63,530 bases of DNA, taken from Clostridia bacterium (GTDB lineage: Bacteria; Bacillota; Clostridia; Oscillospirales; CAG-272). The notes beneath the pieces are model-generated. The model saw only the letters and a program-made list of their open reading frames with translations. It did not search any database and had not been told where the DNA came from. Positions 44,814 through 54,542 of the stretch are shown piece by piece. The stretch covers positions 1 through 63,530 of the forward strand of contig JAFQPM010000017.1 in the NCBI GenBank assembly GCA_017411745.1, in the 5' to 3' direction. Numbering within the stretch: position 1 is the stretch's first letter; each line of letters begins with the position of its first letter. The position numbers and the translations under genes were made by a program.

Positions 44814-45686
44814 ATGGCAAAATTAAGAACAAGAAATCATAAAGTCGTACTTGCCCGTTCTGCAGGTGGCGACGCCGGTATTACCTTCTTGCTGGTCATT
44901 CTCGGCGTGTTCATGTTCCTGCCTATGGTGTACGCAATAAGCCAGTCCCTCAAGCCGCTTGACGAGCTGTGGATGTATCCTCCCCGATTCCTCGTTCAGA
45001 AGATCACGGGATATAACTACAAATCGCTCTTTATGCTGATGGGTACAAACTGGGTCCCTTTCTCAAGATACATATTCAACACGGTGCTCACCTCCGTCGG
45101 CGGTACCTTCGGACATCTGTTTATCGCTTCCTTGGCGGCTTACACGATGGCGAAGATCAGATTCCCCGGTGGACAGCTGATGTTCCAGACGGTTCAGACC
45201 TCGCTTATGTTTAACTCTACGGTTACGGCGATCACGTCCTTTATCCTGCTTTCTGCGTTCAAGATGCTCGATACTTACTGGGCTATCATCGTTCCCGCTT
45301 GGGGCTCGACTCTCGGTCTTTACCTTATGAAGCAGTTTATGGATACCAACGTTCCCGACACCGTTCTTGAGTCCGCGCGTCTTGATGGCGCAGGAGAGCT
45401 CAGAACCTATTGGGTAATCGCAATGCCTATGGTTAAGCCCGCGTGGCTGACACTTATCGTTTATTCCTTCCAGGCTCTCTGGCAGCAGGGTGCTTCCAAC
45501 TACATTCACTCCGAGGAGCTCAAATCCCTTAACTACGCTATCGGTCAGATCACTGCCGGAGGTATCAAGCGTGCGGGAGCTGCGGCTGCGGCTCAGGTCG
45601 TTATGATGCTCGTGCCGGTACTCGTATTCGTATTCTCGCAGTCCAATATCGTTGAAACGATGGGATCCAGCGGAATGAAAGACTAA
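44814..45686 (+). CDS. ABC transporter permease, sugar type (first pair, MalG-like)
   Basis: The 290-residue partner of the preceding permease. Six membrane helices; the EAA motif is ESARLDGAGELRTYWVIAMP at about residue 186. The N-terminus has the short basic stretch KLRTRNHKVVLARSAGGD. Together with the first permease and the binding protein it forms the transmembrane part of an importer; the ATPase is not encoded here and is presumably a shared MsmX-type protein. Eighteen bases to the next start, with ACAGGAGGTTATAAC. Confidence 0.92.
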   Translation: MAKLRTRNHKVVLARSAGGDAGITFLLVILGVFMFLPMVYAISQSLKPLDELWMYPPRFLVQKITGYNYKSLFMLMGTNWVPFSRYIFNTVLTSVGGTFGHLFIASLAAYTMAKIRFPGGQLMFQTVQTSLMFNSTVTAITSFILLSAFKMLDTYWAIIVPAWGSTLGLYLMKQFMDTNVPDTVLESARLDGAGELRTYWVIAMPMVKPAWLTLIVYSFQALWQQGASNYIHSEELKSLNYAIGQITAGGIKRAGAAAAAQVVMMLVPVLVFVFSQSNIVETMGSSGMKD

Positions 45687-45703
45687 AACAGGAGGTTATA
45701 ACA

Positions 45704-47857
45704 ATGAAAAATACAGCAAGAATTCTTTGCGCGATATTTGCTATCGTTATGATCGTGTCCTGTTTTGCAATCGGTGCTTCGGCAAGCGCCGCTTATCAGA
45801 CCTATACTTATTCGATAGACGGTTACGCGCTCTATTCTCCTGACGCTTACGTCGCAAGCGAGGTCATAGACTCCGCTTATATGGGGCTCGACGTTGCTAT
45901 CTCCAGCCCTAACGACTTGTTCGCTGACAGCAAGGGAAACATTTATATCGCTGATACCGATAATAACAGAATCGTTTGCCTTGACCGTTACTACAAGCTC
46001 AAGTTCACTATCAGCACGTTCGTTAACGGACAGGGTGTTTCCGATGCTCTCCTCGCTCCCCAGGGTCTTTACGTTACTGACGACAAGATCTGGGTCTGCG
46101 ATACCGGTAAGAGCAGAATCGTAGTTTTCGACATCGACGGCAACTTCGATCGCGTTATCTACGCGCCCAGCTCCGCGCTCTTTACAGACTCCTCTCTCGC
46201 GTTCACTCCCATTGCTATGGCGGTCGACCAGTATAACAGACTCTTTATAGTCTCCTCGTCTACCACCGACGGTATCATCGTTATGACCGAGGAAGGCGAG
46301 TTCACCGGATACATCGGTGCACAGGCGGTTTCTCTCGGTATCTGGGAGATCATCTGGAGAAGATTCAGAACCGAAGAGCAGAAGTCCGTTTCGGTTGAAT
46401 ACGTTTCCGTAATCTACGAGAACATCGCTATTGATGAGGACGGATTTATTTACATAGTCACGCCTTACATTGATGAAAATCAGGTTGTGACTGCTATTCA
46501 AAACCATGATAAAGCCGGAACTTATCTTCCTGTTAAGATGCTCAACTCGAAGGGCGACGAGATCATGAAGCGTAACGGCTTCTGGCCGCCTGCGGGTGAA
46601 ATAGATTACAGCATCAAGTCTACCGACGATATCACGGGTGTTTCGTCTCTCGTTGACGTTGCTATCGGTGACGAGGGAACTTGGTCGGTAATCGACTCCA
46701 AGAGACAGAGAACCTACACCTACGACAGCAACGGTAATTTGTTGTTCGCGTTTGGTGAAACTACTACTATCACAGGTAGCGTTCTCGGAGCTATCACGCA
46801 GGTAGAGGCTATTACGTATCAAGGCGACAAGATGCTCCTTCTCGATAAGAGTACGGCGTCCTTTACCGTGTTCCGCAGAACCGAGTACGGAGATCTGCTC
46901 GTCGATGCTATCGCAGCTGAAAATTCTCAGGATTTCGATCTCGCGATCAACATGTGGACCGAGGTCCTTAAGCAGAACTCCAACTTTGATGCGGCGTACG
47001 TCGGTATCGGTCAGGCTATGTACCGTAACGGCAACTACGAAGGTTCTCTTGAATACTTCGAGGCTGCTTACGATACTGACAACTGGTCAAAATCCTTCGC
47101 TGAAATAAGAAAGGCGTGGATGTCCGATTACTTCTTCGTTCTCATCATCATTATAGTCGTTCTCATAGTTGCCTTCATATTAATTAATAAGAAGATACAG
47201 AAGATCAACCGCGAGACCGCTACGGCGGGAGGAAAGAGGACGTTCGTTCAGGAATTGCTCTACGGCTTCCATCTGATGCTTCATCCCTTCGACGGCTTCT
47301 GGGATCTTAAGCACGAGCGCAGAGGCTCGGTCCGCGGTGCTCTCGTGTACGTTGTCGTCACTATTCTCGCTTTCTACTATCAGGCTATAGGCCAAGGTTA
47401 TATGCTCAATCCTACGGGCGATTATTCAGGCTTGTGGGTACAGGCCATCGGCGTTCTTGTTCCGCTGCTCCTCTTCGTTCTTGCAAACTGGTGTTTGACC
47501 ACCCTGTTTGAAGGTGAGGGAAGCTTCAAGGACATCTTCGTGGCTTGCTCGTACAGCTTGCTCCCCGTACCGCTGCTTCTTATCCCCGCTACCATCCTTT
47601 CCAACTTCGTTACTACCTCGGAGCTTGGTATAGTCACGATGATCTCGACCATTTCGTTTATCTGGCTCGGTATTCTGATCTTCTTCGGAACTCAGGTCAC
47701 TCACGACTACACGATGGGTAAGAACATAATCACGATACTCGGTACTGCCGTCGGTATGGTATTCATTATGTTTATAGTATTGCTGTTCTCGACGCTCATC
47801 GGAAAGATGATAAGCCTTGTTACCAATATCGTTACAGAGCTTCAGTATAGAATGTAA
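45704..47857 (+). CDS. NHL-repeat, TPR and Yip1-domain membrane protein
   Basis: A 717-residue multidomain protein. A signal peptide (about 1-28, ending GASASA) leads to an extracellular beta-propeller of NHL-type repeats at about 50-390, for example SPNDLFADSKGNIYIADTDN. Residues 395-460 hold a TPR-like pair (NSNFDAAYVGIGQAMYRNGN). A membrane helix follows at about 468-490, a short cytosolic stretch, then a Yip1-like domain with about five helices from 525 to the end. The function is unknown; the architecture suggests an envelope protein that organises or senses the transport complex. The gene is embedded between permease genes with 17- and 21-base gaps. Confidence 0.8.
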   Translation: MKNTARILCAIFAIVMIVSCFAIGASASAAYQTYTYSIDGYALYSPDAYVASEVIDSAYMGLDVAISSPNDLFADSKGNIYIADTDNNRIVCLDRYYKLKFTISTFVNGQGVSDALLAPQGLYVTDDKIWVCDTGKSRIVVFDIDGNFDRVIYAPSSALFTDSSLAFTPIAMAVDQYNRLFIVSSSTTDGIIVMTEEGEFTGYIGAQAVSLGIWEIIWRRFRTEEQKSVSVEYVSVIYENIAIDEDGFIYIVTPYIDENQVVTAIQNHDKAGTYLPVKMLNSKGDEIMKRNGFWPPAGEIDYSIKSTDDITGVSSLVDVAIGDEGTWSVIDSKRQRTYTYDSNGNLLFAFGETTTITGSVLGAITQVEAITYQGDKMLLLDKSTASFTVFRRTEYGDLLVDAIAAENSQDFDLAINMWTEVLKQNSNFDAAYVGIGQAMYRNGNYEGSLEYFEAAYDTDNWSKSFAEIRKAWMSDYFFVLIIIIVVLIVAFILINKKIQKINRETATAGGKRTFVQELLYGFHLMLHPFDGFWDLKHERRGSVRGALVYVVVTILAFYYQAIGQGYMLNPTGDYSGLWVQAIGVLVPLLLFVLANWCLTTLFEGEGSFKDIFVACSYSLLPVPLLLIPATILSNFVTTSELGIVTMISTISFIWLGILIFFGTQVTHDYTMGKNIITILGTAVGMVFIMFIVLLFSTLIGKMISLVTNIVTELQYRM

Positions 47858-47878
47858 TCAAGACAGGAGAGTGATAAA

Positions 47879-50800
47879 ATGAAAAATTTAAATAAAATAA
47901 TATCGATGCTCCTGGCTGTGTTCATGCTGATAAGCGCATTCTCGGTTATGTTTACCGTTCAGGTCTTCGCGGACGATAGCGAAGAAACTACTACGGGCAC
48001 TGCCGACTCGGGTAATACCGAGGAAACCACCGCGGGCACGACTGCCGGGGGCGGTGATTCGGTAGTAATACCTGAATCCACCGACTATATCAATCAGCTT
48101 TACGCAACTCCCGATGAGAAGATCGCAACGATGAGACTTGCCATTGAGAAAAACGGCTATCAGCTCTACGTTGACGACGTCTCCGGTGAGGTAGCATTCG
48201 TTAACACTATTACCGGAGATAAGCTCTTTACCAACCCCTATGACGTTGGCGCTTCCACCGGTAGTGATTCTACAAAGTACGAGATCCTTTCTCAGATCAT
48301 AGTTGAATTTACCGATACCACGGGTCAGACAAAGACCTTTACCAGCTACGAGCAGGCAGTTCTTCGTGAGCAGCTCGCAGTTGAGTATATCAAGAACGGT
48401 ATCCGTGTTGAATATACTATCGGTCGTGAGCAGGCTAAAACTCTCGTTCCTCGTCTTATTTCCTACGAGAGATTTATGGATATGATCTGGACTCCTCTTT
48501 ATGAGGAATTCGGAGACGAGCTTTACAACATCAACACCATAAGACCTGACGTTGCAAAGGTTCAGAAGTTCCTGACATACTACATTCTTTACGCGAAGGA
48601 ATCGCTGAAGGATACTTACGGTATGTCGAACGAGGAATACAAGCAGCTCAGTGACGCTCTCGGCGGTATCTACGACGACTTGTACAGTTCCTCTGCAAAT
48701 ACTTATCTTGCGATCAGAGAAGACTATAAGATCATAGATTCTATGGAATTCCTCGTGTTCAAGCCTAACGCGAGTGAAGCCGAGATCGCAACCTGTGAGG
48801 AAATAATCCTTATGTACTGTCCCGAGTACACTTACGAGGAGCTCGAGTACGACCACTCGATCACCGACTACGTATCTCAGGACGAAAATCCCCCTGTATT
48901 CAGAATGGCGCTTGAGTACACTATCGGCGAGGACGGTCTTTCCGTAAGACTTCCCGCAAACGGTGTGCGTTTCAACGAGTCGCTCTATACTCTTGAATCA
49001 ATCAAGATCCTTCCTTATATGGGTGCAGGAAACAACGCTTATTCGGGTTACAATTTCTATCCCGACGGATCGGGCGCACTCTTTGAGTACGACGATATGG
49101 ACTATAGCATTACCCAGACCGTTACGGGTCAGGTATACGGTACCGACTACTCTTACCACAAGATAAGCGGTGCTTATCAGGAGTCTATTTCCTATCCCGT
49201 ATTCGGTATCGTTGAAAAGACTAAGTATCACCACTTCTACGTAACTGATCTCGAGACGGGTGAGATCTCTGAAGAGGCTACTCTTGCGGGAATCCTCGTT
49301 GACGGTGTCAGAGCACACGAAAAGGGTGAAACGACGGTATCTACCAAGGGTAAGGAGGCTGCTATTGCTTCTAAGTACTTGGGTATCGTAAATTACCCCG
49401 ACGCTGTTGAAGAAGTATACGAGAAAAAGCAGGGCTTCCTGGCTATTATTGAGCAGGGAGATGCGCTTACCTCTCTTACTACCTATCACGCAGGTCCTTT
49501 GAGTGCATATAATGCCGTTATGATGTCGGTTACACCCAGACCTAAGGACTCCTACAACCTTCAGGATTCTATCTCTGTAGGTTCCGACTCCGAGTGGACC
49601 GTTGTCAGTGACAGAAAGTACACCGGCTCTTACTCTATCAAGTACGTTCTCCTTTCCGACACCGAGTCTCTTGACAAGGACGTTGCGGAGGATACTTATG
49701 ATGCTTCCTGGTTCGGAATGGCGGTAGCTTACCGTGATTACCTTACCGATATCGGTGTTATCTCGAAACTCACAGATGATGAGGTTCTTGACAGCATTCC
49801 TCTTTACATCGAGACCTTCGGTGCGGTTGAGACTACTGAAAAGATCCTTTCTATTCCCGTTGAAGTAATGACCGCGCTCACTTCGTTCGACAATATCGAA
49901 ACGATGTATGAGGAGCTGTCGAAGCAGGGAATTAAGAACGTCAACTTCAAGCTTACCGGTTACACCAAGGACGGTATGTTCTACGTTGTTCCTACCAAGG
50001 TCAAGTTTGAAAAGGCTGTTGGCGGTAAGCAGGGCTTCCAGGAGCTCCTCGACTACGCTAACAACGTAAATAAGGACGAAAACAGCAATATGGGAATCTA
50101 TCCCGATTTTGATATTGCTTACCAGATCGCAGACGATCTCTTTAACGGCTACTCTAAGTTCGATCACGCTGCAAAGACTATCGACGACAGATATGCTTCA
50201 AGAAGAGAGTACAGTGCTACACAGCAGAAGCACGTCAACTACTACGATCTCATTATCTCCCCTGCATATTTCGACGTTATCTATAAGAAGATAACCAAGA
50301 ATTACGCAGACGAGTACCAGAACATTCAGGGTATATCGGTATCTACTCTCGGTTCCGCGCTCAACTCCGACTTTGACGAGGATGAGCCTTACAACCGCGA
50401 GGACTCCAAGGCATTTACCACCCAAGCGTTCGAATATCTCGACAAGACCTACGGTCAGGTTATGACCGACAAGGCTAATGCTTACGTTTGGAGATACGTT
50501 GATCACATGCTCGGCATGGCGCTCGACTCCTCCCGTTACAGCTTCGCTTCCTATTCCGTTCCTTTCATTGGTGTAGTTCTTCACGGTTCCGTAAGCTTCA
50601 CCGGTGAGGCTCTAAACATGGAGGGCGATATTCAGTACGCTATCTTGAAGGCTATTGAAAACGGAGCTTCGCCTTACTTCATCCTTTCTTACCAGAATAC
50701 TCAGAACCTTAAGGAATATCCCACCCTGAGTAAGTACTATTCGGTAAGATACGACATTTGGAAGGACGATATCGTTGACGTTTACGACACTCTTAACGGC

Positions 50801-53536
50801 GTTCTTGCAGACGTTCAAAACAAGTACATTACAAATCATGAATTCCTTACCGGTATTCGTGTTCCCGACGCTGACGAGCTTGAGGCTGACCTCTTGGCTG
50901 AATACCTCGAGGCACTTATTACTCAGGAAAATATCGTTTCCATTCTCCAGAAGGAAGCGACCCTTATCGCAAGTGAGGCTCGTGAGGCGGGAAGAGAAGC
51001 GGAGGCGTATGCTGCTGAAGCTATCGTCGCAGCTCTCGCAAACTATGCAAGCATTCAGGGCTTGATCGACTCCGCAGTAAGTCTTGACGTTACCAACAGC
51101 TATTATGAGGACATCAAGGAAGCTTACGTTGACTATTACGCGGCAGTTGAGGCTCACGGCTCCAAGAGCGACGAGGCTACTTACACTCGTTACGTTGTTG
51201 AGGCGATAGTTAACTTCCATCGCTCTTACGATGACGTTAGCGGCGCTTATGAGGCTATTCAGGCGATAATCGCAACCTACAATGCAGCTCTCGCAGATGA
51301 AACCTTCAACGCTACCTTTATGACAGCTTACAAGAGCTATCTTGAGGGTGCAATTACTCTTGTTCTCGGACAGTACGTGACCGATGATGAGGCTAAGGCT
51401 CTTGCAGCCGGTCTTGCTACTCATATCTATGACGGTCACCTCAAGGAAGACAAGGCAACTCTCTCCGCTACGCTCTCCGCTTATTTCACAGAGAACTTTG
51501 ACGTTGCTACACTCAACAATATCTGTGTTGGCGTACTTAGCGAAAAACAGATGAAGTCTGTTATTGACGAAGTTCTTGGAGATGCATATAACGACGATGA
51601 GATCAATGCGCTTTCTCTTGAAGAGCTCAAGGCGTTCTTTAAGCAGACTGTCACCACTAAGGATCAGCTTGGTTCGGCTATTACCCTTTGCGCAAACGAC
51701 GTTGCAGCTGACCTTTACGGAGATATCGCTGAAAACGTATTTACTACCTTTGGTAGAGTTGCTATTTCCGGTGCGCACTCCGCATTCAACTCGGCACTTG
51801 GCAACTACAACAACTACTACTCCAAGTACATCAAGGCTTTGAGTGCTTACAATGAGAAGCTTGAAGCTGACGGTGCTGATGCTGATTCCACCATTAAGGC
51901 AAAGGCTGATCTTGACAAGGCTGAGGCAAACCTCAAGGAAGTCAAGGCAAACGCAGAAAGAGCTCAGATGAAGGTAGACCTTGCATCCGCTATCCTTTCT
52001 GACAGTGCAGCGGCATATCTTACCGCAACGGCTGCTTCCGAGGCTCTTGCTCAGGTTGCAAAGTCCGGATTTAACGTTGATTTTGCTGAATATATGGCGA
52101 TCTACAACGATTACAATGCGGCTCGTGAGTATTACTCTGTATACAAGAATCTCGCAAAGGCAGATCACGCTAATACCACTTATGCAGACGCTACGGGCGA
52201 ATACGCAGAGTGTGCTAAGAGCTGGTTTACCAACGTTAACGCTATGTTCAAGGGTTATGCCGACAAGGCTATTGCCAAGGATAAGGCAGACGCAGAGATC
52301 GCTGTAATTGCGGCAGGAAGCGTAAAGGGTCAGGTCGACAACTATATCGACGCTCTTGCAAAGCTTGGTGCTATCGAAGAGCTTGGATACAAGGACAATG
52401 CTCCCGAGTGGAACAAGGATATTTACAATACCGTATCTACTCAGGTTTCTTCTACCAGAGCAAATGCTATCAAGGCACTTGAAAAGGTACAGGGCTCTGC
52501 TGTAAGAACTCTCAAGGAGCTGTTCGAGACCGCAGAAGAGCACTTTGCTTCCGCTATGAAGGCGATCGGTCTGCTTGCGGGAATTGAGAACGTTGACGTT
52601 GAATATTCCGCAGAGAACAATCCCTACGCTATTACCAACTACGATGAGATTGATTCTTTGATCGTGCTTCAGGCTATCGACAGAGCTCGTGCAGTTTACG
52701 ATTATCTCTACGTAAGCTCTTATGAGGAAATCACCGAGGGTAAACTCAGCGGATATGAGGTTAACGGACACCCGCTTTATCCCGGAAGAACCGCTTCGGG
52801 TGACAGATACTACTACTACGGAAATCCCGAGACCGGTTATTCTTACTACACCGTTACCGTTGACGAGGCTACAGGCGAGTATGAGTGCTCGATCTACCAC
52901 CTCGGTCAGCTCGTCGGTGGATCTTATAACGGATCTCCCGTTCGTATGTATTCCGAAAACAATAAGAAGATCTTCTACATCATCGCTGAAGAAGCAAACG
53001 GACATCAGTATTATCAGTACGTTGTTGAAAACAGCTACTACGGCTCGGGTGTTTACGAGCTCGCAGAGCCCACCGTTTACGACGGAGTCGAGGTTGCTAC
53101 TCTTGAAGATGGCACCAAGATCTACGTTGACGGAGACGTTTACTATTCTGTAAACGCGGACGGAACTTATACTCGTTACGAGTACAAGATGTCTATTGCA
53201 GAGTGCTACAACAGCATGGTTGCTGACGTTAAGACTGCGTTTGACGCTTCTTACGGAGTTACCGCAGCTGCGGGAGACACCACCTTTAAGGAGCAGGTTG
53301 AAAACAGAATCAACCGCGACGACGAAAACGACGACGGTGACGATGATGACGATACCGATCTCGAAGGCACTTCTAAGTATACAACCGAGAACATCGTTGC
53401 TGTTACTTACGGTAACGACGACGGCTCGGATTACAAGACCATTATTCTCAACTACAACGACTACTATGTAAGCGTAGTATACGATGGTGTTGAATACACC
53501 ATTCCCGCTTATGAGTTCGTCGTTATCACGAAGTAA
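47879..53536 (+). CDS. very large secreted protein, DUF5696-like
   Basis: An 1885-residue protein. The signal peptide is about residues 1-31 (MLLAVFMLISAFSVMFTVQV, then FADD), followed by a Thr/Gly/Ser linker. Residues 60-1000 resemble the large clostridial proteins catalogued as DUF5696 (YNFYPDGSGALFEYDDMDYS, FVVP-type strands, SFTGEALNMEGDIQYAILKA); part may be a barrel related to glycoside hydrolases, but I cannot name catalytic residues. About 1000-1560 is an Ala/Glu/Lys-rich, probably helical region; then a Tyr-rich segment and a run of Asp near 1815-1832. No C-terminal anchor is visible. It is the central gene of the operon. Confidence 0.75.
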   Translation: MKNLNKIISMLLAVFMLISAFSVMFTVQVFADDSEETTTGTADSGNTEETTAGTTAGGGDSVVIPESTDYINQLYATPDEKIATMRLAIEKNGYQLYVDDVSGEVAFVNTITGDKLFTNPYDVGASTGSDSTKYEILSQIIVEFTDTTGQTKTFTSYEQAVLREQLAVEYIKNGIRVEYTIGREQAKTLVPRLISYERFMDMIWTPLYEEFGDELYNINTIRPDVAKVQKFLTYYILYAKESLKDTYGMSNEEYKQLSDALGGIYDDLYSSSANTYLAIREDYKIIDSMEFLVFKPNASEAEIATCEEIILMYCPEYTYEELEYDHSITDYVSQDENPPVFRMALEYTIGEDGLSVRLPANGVRFNESLYTLESIKILPYMGAGNNAYSGYNFYPDGSGALFEYDDMDYSITQTVTGQVYGTDYSYHKISGAYQESISYPVFGIVEKTKYHHFYVTDLETGEISEEATLAGILVDGVRAHEKGETTVSTKGKEAAIASKYLGIVNYPDAVEEVYEKKQGFLAIIEQGDALTSLTTYHAGPLSAYNAVMMSVTPRPKDSYNLQDSISVGSDSEWTVVSDRKYTGSYSIKYVLLSDTESLDKDVAEDTYDASWFGMAVAYRDYLTDIGVISKLTDDEVLDSIPLYIETFGAVETTEKILSIPVEVMTALTSFDNIETMYEELSKQGIKNVNFKLTGYTKDGMFYVVPTKVKFEKAVGGKQGFQELLDYANNVNKDENSNMGIYPDFDIAYQIADDLFNGYSKFDHAAKTIDDRYASRREYSATQQKHVNYYDLIISPAYFDVIYKKITKNYADEYQNIQGISVSTLGSALNSDFDEDEPYNREDSKAFTTQAFEYLDKTYGQVMTDKANAYVWRYVDHMLGMALDSSRYSFASYSVPFIGVVLHGSVSFTGEALNMEGDIQYAILKAIENGASPYFILSYQNTQNLKEYPTLSKYYSVRYDIWKDDIVDVYDTLNGVLADVQNKYITNHEFLTGIRVPDADELEADLLAEYLEALITQENIVSILQKEATLIASEAREAGREAEAYAAEAIVAALANYASIQGLIDSAVSLDVTNSYYEDIKEAYVDYYAAVEAHGSKSDEATYTRYVVEAIVNFHRSYDDVSGAYEAIQAIIATYNAALADETFNATFMTAYKSYLEGAITLVLGQYVTDDEAKALAAGLATHIYDGHLKEDKATLSATLSAYFTENFDVATLNNICVGVLSEKQMKSVIDEVLGDAYNDDEINALSLEELKAFFKQTVTTKDQLGSAITLCANDVAADLYGDIAENVFTTFGRVAISGAHSAFNSALGNYNNYYSKYIKALSAYNEKLEADGADADSTIKAKADLDKAEANLKEVKANAERAQMKVDLASAILSDSAAAYLTATAASEALAQVAKSGFNVDFAEYMAIYNDYNAAREYYSVYKNLAKADHANTTYADATGEYAECAKSWFTNVNAMFKGYADKAIAKDKADAEIAVIAAGSVKGQVDNYIDALAKLGAIEELGYKDNAPEWNKDIYNTVSTQVSSTRANAIKALEKVQGSAVRTLKELFETAEEHFASAMKAIGLLAGIENVDVEYSAENNPYAITNYDEIDSLIVLQAIDRARAVYDYLYVSSYEEITEGKLSGYEVNGHPLYPGRTASGDRYYYYGNPETGYSYYTVTVDEATGEYECSIYHLGQLVGGSYNGSPVRMYSENNKKIFYIIAEEANGHQYYQYVVENSYYGSGVYELAEPTVYDGVEVATLEDGTKIYVDGDVYYSVNADGTYTRYEYKMSIAECYNSMVADVKTAFDASYGVTAAAGDTTFKEQVENRINRDDENDDGDDDDDTDLEGTSKYTTENIVAVTYGNDDGSDYKTIILNYNDYYVSVVYDGVEYTIPAYEFVVITK

Positions 53537-53551
53537 GAAAGGAGGAAGCTT

Positions 53552-54526
53552 ATGACTAACGAAATTAAGCTCGAAACAAAGGCGAAAGCTCCCAAAAGGA
53601 GAAAGATCGCTTCCCTGGACAAGAGAAAAGCTCGTGTGGGTTGGATATTCATACTGCCCTTTATTATAGGTTTCGTCCTTGTCTACCTTCCTATTCTGTT
53701 CGATTCGCTGATGCTTTCCTTCAACGAGATGACTATCGTAAAGAACGGTGGTTATACTCTTGAGTTCGTCGGATTTAAAAATTACGGTGAGGCGTTGTTT
53801 GGAGAGTACGGAACAACGTACATCCAGACGCTGATCACCGGTATAGGCAGTCTTATTCTTGAGGTGCCTGCGATCCTGCTCTTCTCGCTCTTTATGGCTA
53901 TCCTTCTGAACCAGAAGATGATGGGACGCGCAGCATTCCGTGCGATCTTCTTCCTCCCCGTTGTTCTTGCAACAGGTATTATGGAAACCATCGAGAATCA
54001 GAACATTCTCGGTGCTTATATGGGAGAGACCTCGGGTATAGACGACGGCTCGGGCTCGAGTGCGGCGGACAGCATCGTTTCGGCGATAGATATCGAGACC
54101 TTGTTCGCCTCGATGAAGGTCGGAACCAAGCTCGTAGGATACGTCGTTGGTATCGTTAACAGTATATACGGCATCGTTAACCGTTCGGGCGTTCAGATGC
54201 TTATATTCCTTGCGGGTCTGCAGTCGATCTCGCCTGCGATCTACGAGGCTTGTAAGATAGACGGCGCGACCGGTTGGGAGACCTTCTGGAAGGTAACCTT
54301 CCCGATGATATCCCCTATGATCTTGGTTAACGCGGTGTATACTATCATCGACTCGTTTACTACTGAATCGAACACGGTTATGTCTTATATCACCTCGATC
54401 ACCAATAAGGTCGGCGACGAAGTAAGTACCGCGATGTCGTGGATATACTTCCTTATCGTTATACTGATCTTGTTGATAGTCGCGGGAGTTATGTCGATGT
54501 TCGTATTCTATCAGAGAAAGGATTAA
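53552..54526 (+). CDS. ABC transporter permease, sugar type (second pair, MalF-like)
   Basis: A 324-residue membrane subunit. The N-terminus is basic (KAKAPKRRKIASLDKRKARV), six helices follow, and the EAA motif reads EACKIDGATGWETFWKVTFP. Compared with the first MalF-like protein, the external loop before helix 4 is enlarged and Gly/Ser/Asp-rich (SGIDDGSGSSAADS). It begins 15 bases after the giant protein gene with GAAAGGAGGAAGCTT. The sequence is clearly different from the first pair, so this is not a recent duplication. Confidence 0.92.
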   Translation: MTNEIKLETKAKAPKRRKIASLDKRKARVGWIFILPFIIGFVLVYLPILFDSLMLSFNEMTIVKNGGYTLEFVGFKNYGEALFGEYGTTYIQTLITGIGSLILEVPAILLFSLFMAILLNQKMMGRAAFRAIFFLPVVLATGIMETIENQNILGAYMGETSGIDDGSGSSAADSIVSAIDIETLFASMKVGTKLVGYVVGIVNSIYGIVNRSGVQMLIFLAGLQSISPAIYEACKIDGATGWETFWKVTFPMISPMILVNAVYTIIDSFTTESNTVMSYITSITNKVGDEVSTAMSWIYFLIVILILLIVAGVMSMFVFYQRKD

Positions 54527-54542
54527 GAAAGGAGGAGCTACA

